64,000 nucleotides of DNA from NCBI RefSeq assembly GCF_030065675.1, contig NZ_JASJDK010000013.1, positions 62,001 to 126,000 on the forward strand. The letters are read 5' to 3'. Positions within the stretch are counted from its first letter, which is position 1. The number at the start of each line of letters is the position of its first letter. A program made the position numbers and the translations under genes. The notes beneath the pieces were generated by a model. The model was not told the origin of the DNA, made no database searches, and saw only the letters and a list, made by a program, of their open reading frames with translations. Positions 44,278-52,866 of this stretch are shown piece after piece. This stretch comes from Mastigocoleus sp. MO_188.B34. GTDB lineage: Bacteria; Cyanobacteriota; Cyanobacteriia; Cyanobacteriales; Nostocaceae.

Positions 44278-44670
44278 TTATAAATTTTCAATAAATTCGT
44301 GAATTTGCTTGCAAACCGCATCAAAATCATTCATGACGTCATCATTGGTAAATCTAATTATACGCAATCCATAACCTTGTAATATCTTGGTTCTCTCTTC
44401 GTCGTAAACTTTTCCCTGTTCTGTAAAGTGAGAATCACCATCAACCTCGATCGCCAGTTTCAAAGCAGCACAATAAAAATCAACAATAAAATTGTCGATT
44501 GCTCTTTGCCTTAAAACCCGAAATTCAAACTTTATCAAATATTCTTGCCATAATTTTTCTTCTGCTGGTGTAGGATGTTTACGCATGTATTTTGCCCTTA
44601 CTAGCAGTTTGGGATTATAAGGTAAGAAAAAATTCGATTTTTTCAGCTTTGGTTGAAAGTCATTTGACAT
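44278..44670 (-). CDS. DUF559 (very-short-patch-repair-like) endonuclease-fold protein
   Basis: 130 residues from the ATG at 44670; an in-frame ATG 12 bases upstream is also possible. The pattern YMRKHPTPAEEKLWQEYL ... FRVLRQRAIDNFIVDFYCAALKLAIEVDGDSHFTEQGKVYDEERTKILQGYGLRIIRFTNDDV is the DUF559 family. Its E-VDG-H and later Arg match the PD-(D/E)xK core of Vsr-type nucleases. Such single-domain proteins are very common in cyanobacteria and proteobacteria, often beside repeats, and their biological role is unproven. It lies between two blocks of the same G-rich repeat family. Confidence 0.85.
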   Translation of the reverse strand: MSNDFQPKLKKSNFFLPYNPKLLVRAKYMRKHPTPAEEKLWQEYLIKFEFRVLRQRAIDNFIVDFYCAALKLAIEVDGDSHFTEQGKVYDEERTKILQGYGLRIIRFTNDDVMNDFDAVCKQIHEFIENL

Positions 44671-44791
44671 GGAATACCCCATGACATTTGATATATCAAA
44701 CAAAAAGTATTATTTTTAGCATTCCCATTTTTAGGGCTAACCTCTGAGAGAGATTTAATTGAAATTGGTCAGATTAAAATTTTTGGCGATC

Positions 44792-44990
44792 GAGTAATTT
44801 TAAAGTCCCCCTTTCCAAGGGGATTTAGGGGGATCTGATTCTTTTGGGTTACTGAGCAATCTTAAAGTCCCCCTTTCCAAGGGGGATTTAGGGGGATCTG
44901 ATTCTTTTGGGTTACTGAGTAATCTTAAAGTTCCCCTTCCCAAGGGGGATTTAGGGGGATCTAAATTCCTTTCGGTTATTGAGTAGTCTT
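44792..44990. repeat. Three tandem 62-64 bp units of a dispersed G-rich repeat
   Basis: Units start at 44792, 44854 and 44917 (GAGTAATCTTAAAGTCCCCC ...). Each contains the near-palindrome CCCCCTTTCCAAGGGGG followed by ATTTAGGGGGATCTGATT. They differ by a few substitutions and single-base length changes. No unique spacers are present, so it is not a CRISPR. Confidence 0.9.
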
Positions 44991-44993
44991 AAT

Positions 44994-45118
44994 TTACGGC
45001 TAATGTGAATTAAATTCAGCCTTGCAATGTCAAGGCTTTCAAGAACCGGCTTAAATCACGTTTGTGATTATTCCTACGAATTTAGGTTATTTCAGCTTCT
45101 AATTCACATAAGGCGTAA
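44994..45118 (-). repeat. MITE-like 125-bp element, copy 2
   Basis: The reverse-complement counterpart of 27737-27868. Terminal inverted repeats are TTACGGCTAATGTGAATTA and (rc) TTACGCCTTATGTGAATTA, 17 of 19 identical. It lies directly after the triple G-rich repeat, so repeats are nested or clustered here. Confidence 0.78.
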
Positions 45119-45150
45119 TTTATAAACGGGGAACTTTGAGCGATAGACAT

Positions 45151-45699
45151 TTAGCTTAAAAACTTTAATCCTAATAACAACGCCGTAACAGTCCCCATCA
45201 CGGAAATCTCCCCAGAATTAATTTTCTCTAAAACTGAATCCACCGGGATCAACAACACTTCAATTTCTTCAGTTGGATCTAAATTTTGCTTACCTGTTGC
45301 GGTCGCATTTTCTGCAAAAAATAAATGTGTTTGATTTGTATCCTTACTTGGTCGGTCGTAGAGTGTTGCAATTTTTTGCAAATAGTTGACAGAGTAACCT
45401 GTTTCCTCCTGCATTTCTCTCATTGCGGCAATTTCTGGAGCTTCTTGCGTGGGGTCGAAACCTCCCGCAGGTAATTCAATAAAAAATTCACCCATTGCAT
45501 GACGATATTGTCTGACAAATACTACTTCTCGCTTCGGAGTCATAGCTAAAACTAAAGCCACATCCGGCTTAACGTGCACAAAAAAATCATCAATTACTTT
45601 CCCATTTGGTAACTGGATTTCATCCCGCCTTACCTGACAATAGGGATGATCCAAAACCATATTAGATTCTAATAATTGCCATTTTTTGAGATTTGTCAT
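45151..45699 (-). CDS. NUDIX hydrolase (ADP-ribose pyrophosphatase-like)
   Basis: 182 residues. The NUDIX box GGFDPTQEAPEIAAMREMQEETGY fits Gx5Ex7REUxEExGU, the metal-binding catalytic helix. VFVRQYRHAMGEFFIELPAGG just before it is the motif of ADP-ribose/sugar-nucleotide pyrophosphatases. TLYDRPSKDTNQTHLFFAENA follows the same family. It probably hydrolyses ADP-ribose or a related nucleotide sugar in the cytoplasm. It is a single gene, divergent from dgcA. Confidence 0.9.
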   Translation of the reverse strand: MTNLKKWQLLESNMVLDHPYCQVRRDEIQLPNGKVIDDFFVHVKPDVALVLAMTPKREVVFVRQYRHAMGEFFIELPAGGFDPTQEAPEIAAMREMQEETGYSVNYLQKIATLYDRPSKDTNQTHLFFAENATATGKQNLDPTEEIEVLLIPVDSVLEKINSGEISVMGTVTALLLGLKFLS

Positions 45700-45882
45700 T
45701 TTTTAGATTCTTGATTTGCCAGCGATTGACTATAGCCTGTCAAATATTATTATTCATCGATAATTAAATTTGATTGGAATTATCTAAATTTTGTACCCAA
45801 ATTTTGCCCAGGGTCATCCTTTACCGTTTCCTTTTATGCCTTATCCTCAAACTTAAGATTAAATTTGCTCCTACTTAAATAA

Positions 45883-46935
45883 ATGAAAATACAGGTTGAA
45901 ATTTTTACAGTCAATAAGCGTTTCCCTTTAACTATTAGTCGGGGAACTACTGCTAAAACTAACAATGTTTTGGTCAAAATATCCCAAGATGGGATTGAGG
46001 GTTGGGGAGAATCTTCGCCTGTAAAAGTAGGAGATAGACGTCAGTCAACCGAAGTTATTTACGAATCATTACAACAAATTAAACCCCAACTAGAAAAATT
46101 TCATCCTTTACAACGACAGGAAATCGAACAAGTTCTCATCACCACCAATTTACCCTCATCAGCACGGGCAGCATTTGATGTAGCATTATATGATTGGTTA
46201 GGGAAAAAAGTTGAACTACCTATGTGGAAAATATGGGGGTTAGACTGTAAAAAAATTGTCCCTACCTCTGTCACAATTGGTATAAACTCTCCCGAAGGGG
46301 CAAAATCAAGAACCCGCGATTGGTTGGAATTTACTAACATCAAAGTTTTAAAAGTTAAGTTAGGTAATCCGGAGGGTGTTGAAGCCGACCGAAAAATGCT
46401 AACAGCAGTTAAGGACGAAGCACCAAATTTAGATTTGTATGTCGATGCTAACGGAGGTTGGAATTTGACAAATGCCTGTGAAATGTGTAGTTGGCTTGCA
46501 AATTTGGGTGTTAAGTACGTGGAACAGCCTTTAGCACAAGGGGAAGAACATAAGTTAGCCGAACTGCGAAAACATTCACCTCTACCAATATTTGTCGATG
46601 AGAGTTGTTTTAACAGTCGAGATATTCCTAAATTGGCAAACTTGGTGGATGGGATCAATATTAAATTGATGAAATCTGGAGGACTAACTGAGGCGATGCG
46701 GATGGTACATACCGCACGTGCTTATGGTTTACAAGTGATGTTTGGTTGCTATTCTGATAGCACTTTGGCTAATACAGCAGCCGCACAGCTCGCACCATTG
46801 GCTGATTATCTCGACTTAGATAGTCACCTTAATTTAATTGACGATCCCTTTGAGGGAGCATCAATCCAAGAAGGCAGAATTTTACCAAATAACTTACCAG
46901 GCTTGGGGGTACAATACAGTGCGTCTAGCTCTTAA
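45883..46935 (+). CDS. dgcA: Enolase-superfamily racemase/epimerase (dipeptide epimerase or N-acetyl-D-Glu racemase DgcA)
   Basis: A 350-residue member of the muconate-lactonizing subgroup. Catalytic bases are the KxK pair KVK (157-159) and Lys264 in KLMKSGG. The metal ligands are Asp188 (VDANGGW), Glu214 (VEQP) and Asp239 (VDES). The N-terminal capping domain is present. This pattern fits L-Ala-D/L-Glu epimerases. The next gene, overlapping it by 17 bases, is of the DgcN (DUF1611) type, and a DgcN-DgcA pair is known to convert D-Glu to L-Glu via N-acetyl-D-Glu. So D-glutamate salvage or wall-peptide recycling is the likely role. Which of the two activities applies cannot be read from sequence. 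Confidence 0.85.
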   Translation: MKIQVEIFTVNKRFPLTISRGTTAKTNNVLVKISQDGIEGWGESSPVKVGDRRQSTEVIYESLQQIKPQLEKFHPLQRQEIEQVLITTNLPSSARAAFDVALYDWLGKKVELPMWKIWGLDCKKIVPTSVTIGINSPEGAKSRTRDWLEFTNIKVLKVKLGNPEGVEADRKMLTAVKDEAPNLDLYVDANGGWNLTNACEMCSWLANLGVKYVEQPLAQGEEHKLAELRKHSPLPIFVDESCFNSRDIPKLANLVDGINIKLMKSGGLTEAMRMVHTARAYGLQVMFGCYSDSTLANTAAAQLAPLADYLDLDSHLNLIDDPFEGASIQEGRILPNNLPGLGVQYSASSS

Positions 46936-47959
46936 TCAACGGGTAGTAGTTTTGTTGCATGGGGGTATTTGTGGTGATGGCGGAAAAACTGGTCTATCAC
47001 TCTTGCGATACAGTGAAGCCCCAATTATTGCAGCGATCGACCGCGATTGTGCGGGAAAATCTTTGACAGAATTAACTGGAATTAAGCGCGATGTCCCAAT
47101 AGTTTCATCTCTTAAGGATGCTTTACAATATAAACCTCAGGTTTTAGCCATTGGTATTGCTCCTAAAGGTGGAGCTTTACCGGATGATTATTGGCACGAA
47201 ATTAAGGAAGCTTTGGCTGCAGGAATGTCTCTAGTTAATGGTTTGCATACCCCATTGGCGACAATACCGGACTTGAAAAAACAATTGAAGCCGGGACAAT
47301 TGATTTGGGATGTACGAAAAGAACCACAAAATTTAAATATTGCTAGTGGTGCAGCTCGCAATCTTTCTTGTAAAAGAGTACTAACTATTGGTACAGATAT
47401 GAATGCTGGCAAAATGTCAACTTCTTTGGAGTTACATTGGGCTTCGCGAATGCGAGGAATGCGTTCTAAATTTTTGGCGACTGGTCAAACTGGTTTAATG
47501 CTCGAAGGTGACGGAGTTGCATTGGATGCGGTCAGGGTTGACTTTGCTGCTGGTGCTGTAGAACAGATAGTACTACGCTTCGGTAGTAACTATGATATTT
47601 TGCACATTGAAGGACAAGGTTCTTTGCTACATCCAGGTTCTACAGCAACTTTACCTTTAATCCGAGGTTCACAAGCAACTCACATGATTTTGGTACATCG
47701 GGTTGGACAAACTCATGTAATTGATAATTTCCCAATTCCACCTTTACCGGAAGTAATTAAATTGTATGAGACAGTGGCTAGTGCTGCTGGAGCATTTAAA
47801 AAAGTCGCAGTCGTTGGAATTGCTCTTAATACTTCTCATTTAGAAGAATCAACTGCAAAATCTACCATCGCACAAGTAGAACAAGAAACAGGAAGACCTT
47901 GTACAGATCCCATTCGTTTTGGTGCGGGTAAATTACTAGATGCGGTGATGCGTAATTAG
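46919..47959 (+). CDS. dgcN: DgcN/DUF1611 family protein (probable D-glutamate N-acetyltransferase)
   Basis: I start at the GTG at 46919 (VRLALNQRVVVLLHGG), 346 residues, which overlaps dgcA by 17 bases and follows a GGGGG-type ribosome site. An upstream ATG at 46838 would add 27 residues that merely shadow dgcA. Family blocks are AIDRDCAGKSL, AIGIAPKGGALP, GLHTPL, the P-loop-like VLTIGTDMNAGKMSTSLEL, ATGQTGLMLEGDGVALDAVRVDFAAGAVE and HIEGQGSLLHPG. The fold combines a Rossmann part with a P-loop NTPase-like part. The tight overlap with dgcA implies translational coupling and a common pathway. Confidence 0.85.
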   Translation: MRLALNQRVVVLLHGGICGDGGKTGLSLLRYSEAPIIAAIDRDCAGKSLTELTGIKRDVPIVSSLKDALQYKPQVLAIGIAPKGGALPDDYWHEIKEALAAGMSLVNGLHTPLATIPDLKKQLKPGQLIWDVRKEPQNLNIASGAARNLSCKRVLTIGTDMNAGKMSTSLELHWASRMRGMRSKFLATGQTGLMLEGDGVALDAVRVDFAAGAVEQIVLRFGSNYDILHIEGQGSLLHPGSTATLPLIRGSQATHMILVHRVGQTHVIDNFPIPPLPEVIKLYETVASAAGAFKKVAVVGIALNTSHLEESTAKSTIAQVEQETGRPCTDPIRFGAGKLLDAVMRN

Positions 47960-48666
47960 GGATTGGTGACTGGGTAATAGTAAAAACAAATATCTTATTG
48001 CTATTCCCAATTTCTTACCCCAGTTTTGTAAGGAGCTAGCAATGCATGAAAGCGTAAGGTAGCGATAGGATAGTCTACCGTAAGTGTTGTTTGCACTCCA
48101 AATGCCAAAAACCAAACTTGTCTACACAAAAATTATCAAATTCGGTCTACCCCGATAAATCTCCTAGTCAAAATAAAGCAATCAGAATTTTGTATTTTTT
48201 CGCCCGCGTTCAAGGTTATTAAACTACAAGATGCTTATATGAATGGAGTCTGGACTACTAAAATTTGTGCGCAATAGAATATTTATTTTTTTTAGTTTCT
48301 AGTTGTTTATGCTGAAAATAAACATTAACTCATAGAACAATTTGTTACTTGTAAAGTAAAGAATTATTCATCTTCCAAACCCGAAAATCTATTTAAGCGA
48401 AGGGCAACATTCTTCAATATTATACCGTAGACAATGACTCTATTGTTACAAGATACTTGCCATCAAAGTTAAGGTTAGATAATCAATTTATCCTTATTTA
48501 AGATGACTTATGAAGCATTTTATCTAGTTTTTAGTTTAAACTTGAAAGTAACAAAAATCAACCAATGGGGCAGAAAATTCAATCGATTGCGATTTACTAG
48601 TGATTGAAAAAGTAACAAAGATTACTCCATTAAAACAATCAAAAGTAGTAATTGTTCTAAGGAAGA

Positions 48667-48735
48667 TGAAGCCTTACACTTTTTGCGTCCAAAAAGTGTA
48701 GAATTAACAGGAGTCTCCAGTACATAAGGCTTTCA
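48667..48735. repeat. Nested stem-loop upstream of the kinase gene
   Basis: Inner perfect stem TACACTTTTTG / CAAAAAGTGTA (48675-48700, loop CGTC) lies within outer arms TGAAGCCTTA (48667-48676) and TAAGGCTTTCA (48725-48735). It may be a transcribed structure or a small mobile-element relic. Confidence 0.6.
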
Positions 48736-48866
48736 TAGACATACCCAATCAAAGACAACTTCAAAGTTAATAAGACATAATATGTCATTGAAACTTTAAG
48801 AAATTGTCAGGGGAGAACTTCAATGGGGGACTTTTATATGAAAATTAAGGGCATTCTATTTGCTGA

Positions 48867-48878
48867 CAGGTTAACCTG
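48867..48878 (+). promoter_or_regulatory. 12-bp palindrome directly before the kinase ATG
   Basis: CAGGTTAACCTG is perfectly palindromic and ends at the base before the start codon at 48879. It contains AGG at a ribosome-site distance that is too short to be ideal, so it may act as an operator or fold over the start. Chance cannot be excluded. Confidence 0.35.
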
Positions 48879-50849
48879 ATGCACATTGGCACAGTTCTCC
48901 GGAATCGCTACAAAATCCTCAAACTGTTGGGAAGCGGCGGATTTGGTGATACTTATCTGGCGGTAGATATTGATTTACCTGGTAGCCCAAAGTGCGTTGT
49001 TAAACACCTTAAGGCTCAAAAATCCAATCCCACAGTTTTACAAATTGCCAAAAGACTGTTTGATCAAGAAGCTAAGGTTTTATACCGTCTAAGCAAAGGT
49101 CACAGTCAAATACCCCAATTATTTGGTCACTTTGAAGAAAATAATGAGTTCTATTTAGTACAGGAATATATAGATGGACATGACTTAACCAAAGAAATCA
49201 AATCGCGCAAGCAGATGGGTGAAGCTGCAGTGGCTAAGTTGCTGCAGGAAATTCTCGAGGTGTTAACATTTGTCCACGAACAAAATGTGATTCACCGGGA
49301 TATCAAGCTGCGGAATATTATGCGTCGTCGTAACGATGGCAAAATAGTGCTGATCGATTTTGGTGCGGTAAAAGAAATTAAAGGGTTAGCAACAACTTAT
49401 GACGGAGAAGTCAATTCCACATTGGTAATTGGTACTCCCGGCTATATGCCGAGCGAACAAGCAAATGGTAAGCCCAGGCTGTGTAGTGATGTGTATGCAG
49501 TGGGGATGATTGGCATTCAAGCATTAACTGGGAAACCACCACGTGGTTTGCCCCTAGATCCCAGCAGTGGGGAAGTTATGTGGCTGCAAGAAGTGAATGT
49601 CAGTCATAAGATGGCTCAGGTTTTGACAAATATGGTGCGCTGTAATTTCAGCCAAAGGTATCAAACTGCCGGGGAAGCTTTGCAAGCACTACTTTCGCCA
49701 ATGCCGGCACCACCACAACACCTACTAGCGAATACAGAAAGGGAAGTTCGACGGCAAATGCCGTTGGAAAATTTGTCTTACCCACAGGTGGTTAAAGTTG
49801 TTGGTCTTTTAGGTTTATTAGGAGCAGGCTTGGGATTGACATTTTTTGGTGCAAGCCTTCTTCCTAAGAATAATGCAAGCAGTAATGGCACTAACAAGGT
49901 GGAGAAAACTGATAGTAAGCCAAAAACTTCACCATCTGCTTCCCCTGTTCAAAGTAGTAACCCTAAACCACAACCTTCTCCAGAAGGAATTGAGAAAAAA
50001 GTAGAAGTAAATCCTTTTAATTCATCAAATCCTCTTAGTTTTCCACCTTTAACGAACCCCAACGAACAGATTAGGGTTTCACCTGCACAACCACCAATTA
50101 ACCCAAGTGATTACGAAAAACGGTTCGATCTACCTACTAGTAACCCCTCCCAATCCGTAAGTCCAGGAAGACCATTTTCTGTTGGTGGCGATCCCAGACA
50201 ATCAACCGATACGAACGAGGGTAAAGAAGGGCAAGATTCAACAAATATCGAATCGCCATTGAAGCCTTCAACACCGGCTAATAGTCCTTTGTTTAATGGA
50301 TTTGATATCGATTCTGAGAATGCTTCACCTTCCGTAAGTCCACCAACTAAAACTCAGAAAAGTAGCACTGAAACGCCGAAAGCATCTCCTGAGAATAAGG
50401 CTAAAGATGATGGTGATAAGCCTCCCGAGTCCCCTCAAACACCGGCGATTGAGGAGGAAACTAAGCCCAAAAGTGAGTCTAAAAATGAGTCTAAAAATGA
50501 TTCTTCAGCAACCTCTGAAAATAATAAGGGCTTACCAGATTCTTCTGCTACACCATCAGTTGAAAGTAAAAATAAACCATTACCAGGTTCTGCGACACTG
50601 CCAAATTTGGAAGGGAATGCAAATCAATTATCTACTCCTCTATTGCCACCAGCCCTAGAAGGAAAGGTAGATGTTTATAAGATTTATACTCAACCAGTGA
50701 TTGTGCCTACCGATCCGTCAAACGGAAGTAAGGTTATTATTCAAAAGCCAGAACCATCGCCATCAAAACCACCATCTTCTTCTGCATCCACACCTGAAGA
50801 TCTAGACGATTTGTCCTTGAAAAACTTTTCCAGTTGGATTGAGAAATAA
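48879..50849 (+). CDS. Membrane-anchored serine/threonine protein kinase
   Basis: A 656-residue Hanks-type kinase. The kinase domain spans about 10-275: Gly loop GSGGFGDTY (18-26), Lys42 in CVVKHL, HRDIKLRN (139-146, with Leu where Pro is usual), DFG (160-162), GTPGYMPSEQ (activation segment end) and SDVYAVGM. A basic juxtamembrane stretch precedes one membrane helix (about 305-328). The outer 330 residues are Pro/Ser/Lys-rich and probably disordered, with short Glu/Lys-Ser repeats (KPKSESKNESKNDSS). Catalytic residues are complete, so it should be active. The M48 protease and COP23-type genes follow on the same strand at 246 and 70 base gaps. Confidence 0.9.
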   Translation: MHIGTVLRNRYKILKLLGSGGFGDTYLAVDIDLPGSPKCVVKHLKAQKSNPTVLQIAKRLFDQEAKVLYRLSKGHSQIPQLFGHFEENNEFYLVQEYIDGHDLTKEIKSRKQMGEAAVAKLLQEILEVLTFVHEQNVIHRDIKLRNIMRRRNDGKIVLIDFGAVKEIKGLATTYDGEVNSTLVIGTPGYMPSEQANGKPRLCSDVYAVGMIGIQALTGKPPRGLPLDPSSGEVMWLQEVNVSHKMAQVLTNMVRCNFSQRYQTAGEALQALLSPMPAPPQHLLANTEREVRRQMPLENLSYPQVVKVVGLLGLLGAGLGLTFFGASLLPKNNASSNGTNKVEKTDSKPKTSPSASPVQSSNPKPQPSPEGIEKKVEVNPFNSSNPLSFPPLTNPNEQIRVSPAQPPINPSDYEKRFDLPTSNPSQSVSPGRPFSVGGDPRQSTDTNEGKEGQDSTNIESPLKPSTPANSPLFNGFDIDSENASPSVSPPTKTQKSSTETPKASPENKAKDDGDKPPESPQTPAIEEETKPKSESKNESKNDSSATSENNKGLPDSSATPSVESKNKPLPGSATLPNLEGNANQLSTPLLPPALEGKVDVYKIYTQPVIVPTDPSNGSKVIIQKPEPSPSKPPSSSASTPEDLDDLSLKNFSSWIEK

Positions 50850-51095
50850 ATTTACTTTAGTGAATTTATGTTTTAGTGAATTGATGATTAAGTGAATTAA
50901 ATTCAAGGAAAAGTGTTCTAAGTAGTTAAAACCTTTAGAGAAAAATCTCTAGGAGAAAATCTTCAGATTTAGTCTAATGCTAAAGTCAGTCTAATTTTTA
51001 TTAATTTTTTGTGATTCAGGTTATAAGTGACCTGTCTAATTAGAGTGTTTCCTCATACATTGGATACAATGCTTGTTACATAGGTGAATTCCACC

Positions 51096-52796
51096 ATGAA
51101 ACTTAGATGGAAATCTCTAATTTTAGCTGTTAATTGGGTTTCAATTTCTTTTTTAACCTTTGTTGCTGTTATTTTATCTCAACCGAGTTTACCCTCAGTA
51201 GCGCAAGAACCTGCGGTTATTATTGACACTAGTAAAACTCAAATTGATGACACTGTAACAGAGAAAAAAGATGAGGAATCAAATCCCAAGGTGGGAACAC
51301 CCCAAAAATCAGACTCATCCACAAATAACAATCAAGAGACTGATGAAGATAAGGGTAAAAATCGAGAAGATTTAGAAGAAATAAAACTCAGTCCTTCCGA
51401 ACTTGCGCGTCAAAACAAATTGATCGAAGCCGATCGACTTTATCTCACTGGAAATATTTCAGCAGCAGAAAAATTGTATCGGGAAGCTAAAGAACCTTTT
51501 ACCGATACGGAAAATCTTGAAGAACGTAAAGCAGCAATTGTCGATCCGACCCAACTTTCTCCAGGAGGTAAAGTATATTGGCGCGAAGCACAAGCTGGAA
51601 TCGCCAGTCAACTACAGACTAAAACATTAGTTTCCCTAAATTTGTTGGTTGAAAAAAATCCGGAATTTATTCCCGGTCATATAAAATATGCTGAATCTTT
51701 AAAAAAATATGGCAAAGAGAAGAAAGCATTAGAGGTTTTAGAACGAGCTAACTCTTTGTACCCCGATGAAGTAGATCTAGTAAAATACAGAGTTCAAGCC
51801 TTAGCAGAATCAAAAAAATGGATGGAAGCTTCCCTCGCTGCGCGTCAATTTGCGATCCTCAATCCCCAAGCTCCCCAAGCTCCAGAATTAAAAGAACTTG
51901 CTGATAAAAATCTCAAACGCTTCAAATCCCATATCAGAAGAGAAGTTCGGGGAAATGCGATCGCTAATGTAATTACTGGTGCATTGGGTTACGCTGTCAC
52001 AGGTAGTCTTTTTGGTCCATTTTCAGCTTTAGATTCTACTTTGCTATTACTTAAGGGTGAAAAATCTATTGGTGAGTCAGTAGCGAAGCGAGCTAAAAAA
52101 CGCTTAGATCTAGTTGAAGATAAAGAAATTGTAGATTATGTTAACGAAATTGGGCAAAAACTTGTTAAAGTAGCTGGACGCGATGAATTTAAATATGAGT
52201 TTTTTGTAATTCCCGAAAAAAGTCTTAACGCTTTTGCTTTGCCTGGTGGTAAAGTATTTATTCACGCAGGAGCAATTGCTAAAACTAATTCTGAAGCAGA
52301 ATTAGCCGGTTTAATCGGTCACGAGTTATCTCATGTAGTTCTTTCCCATGGATTTCAGCTAGTAACTCAGGGTAATTTAGTTTCTAATGTCACTCAGTAT
52401 TTGCCTTTAGGGGGTACATTCGGTCAAATACTTACTTTCAATTACAGCCGCAAAATGGAAAAGCAAGCTGATAGACTGGGTACCCGTTTAATAGTTGCTT
52501 CCGGATATGCTGCTGATGGTTTGCGGAACTTAATGTCAACTCTGGAAAAAGAACAAAAAAATACTCCTCCTGCTTGGTTATCTTCTCACCCTGCGGGTAA
52601 CAAACGCGTCCGCTATCTTGAAGAACTAATTTCTGAAAGTGGTTATAACCGCTATGCTTATGAAGGAGTAGCACGTCACCAAGAAATTAAAGCAAAAGCC
52701 AAACAAACAATTAAAGATTTTGAAGATAAGAAAAAAGATAAAAAAAAGCGCCGAAGAGAAAACAAAAAGAAACGTAAATTAGTTGATCAGGATTGA
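51096..52796 (+). CDS. M48-family metalloprotease with TPR-like repeats (BepA/YfgC-like)
   Basis: 566 residues from the ATG at 51096, preceded by TAGGTG; an in-frame GTG lies 12 bases earlier. An N-terminal signal or anchor helix ends near LPSVAQE, followed by an acidic linker (about 40-105). TPR-like helices come next (about 105-275, for example AEKLYREAKEP and KALEVLERANSLYPDE). The peptidase domain has the zinc motif HELSH (about 409-413), with LNAFALPGGKVFIHAG before it and the third ligand Glu in RKMEKQADRLGTRL. The C-terminus is very Lys-rich. M48 proteases of this form act in envelope quality control. The order differs from E. coli BepA, where TPRs follow the protease. Confidence 0.9.
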   Translation: MKLRWKSLILAVNWVSISFLTFVAVILSQPSLPSVAQEPAVIIDTSKTQIDDTVTEKKDEESNPKVGTPQKSDSSTNNNQETDEDKGKNREDLEEIKLSPSELARQNKLIEADRLYLTGNISAAEKLYREAKEPFTDTENLEERKAAIVDPTQLSPGGKVYWREAQAGIASQLQTKTLVSLNLLVEKNPEFIPGHIKYAESLKKYGKEKKALEVLERANSLYPDEVDLVKYRVQALAESKKWMEASLAARQFAILNPQAPQAPELKELADKNLKRFKSHIRREVRGNAIANVITGALGYAVTGSLFGPFSALDSTLLLLKGEKSIGESVAKRAKKRLDLVEDKEIVDYVNEIGQKLVKVAGRDEFKYEFFVIPEKSLNAFALPGGKVFIHAGAIAKTNSEAELAGLIGHELSHVVLSHGFQLVTQGNLVSNVTQYLPLGGTFGQILTFNYSRKMEKQADRLGTRLIVASGYAADGLRNLMSTLEKEQKNTPPAWLSSHPAGNKRVRYLEELISESGYNRYAYEGVARHQEIKAKAKQTIKDFEDKKKDKKKRRRENKKKRKLVDQD

Positions 52797-52866
52797 ATCA
52801 AAATATCAAAATTTTTCGTCACAACGGCTATAACCTTGCCTGATGATTTTTGTAGGAGGATGATTT

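Larger units (their letters stand above)
47960..48878. other. Long intergenic region upstream of the kinase gene
   Basis: About 900 AT-rich bases. They hold a GCGTAAGGTAGCGATAGGATAG-type dispersed repeat fragment (about 48050-48085), the stem-loop at 48667-48735 and a palindrome abutting the kinase start. No ORF or RNA family is recognised. Confidence 0.45.

Noticed and set aside
44792-44990. Possible CRISPR array
   Set aside because: Three direct repeats make up whole contiguous 62-64 bp units with no unique spacers, and the unit is a dispersed G-rich repeat found inverted nearby. No cas gene is present.
46838-46918. Longer DgcN start at 46838
   Set aside because: The extra 27 codons lie wholly inside dgcA in another frame and do not match the family N-terminus. 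The GTG at 46919 with a G-rich ribosome site fits better.
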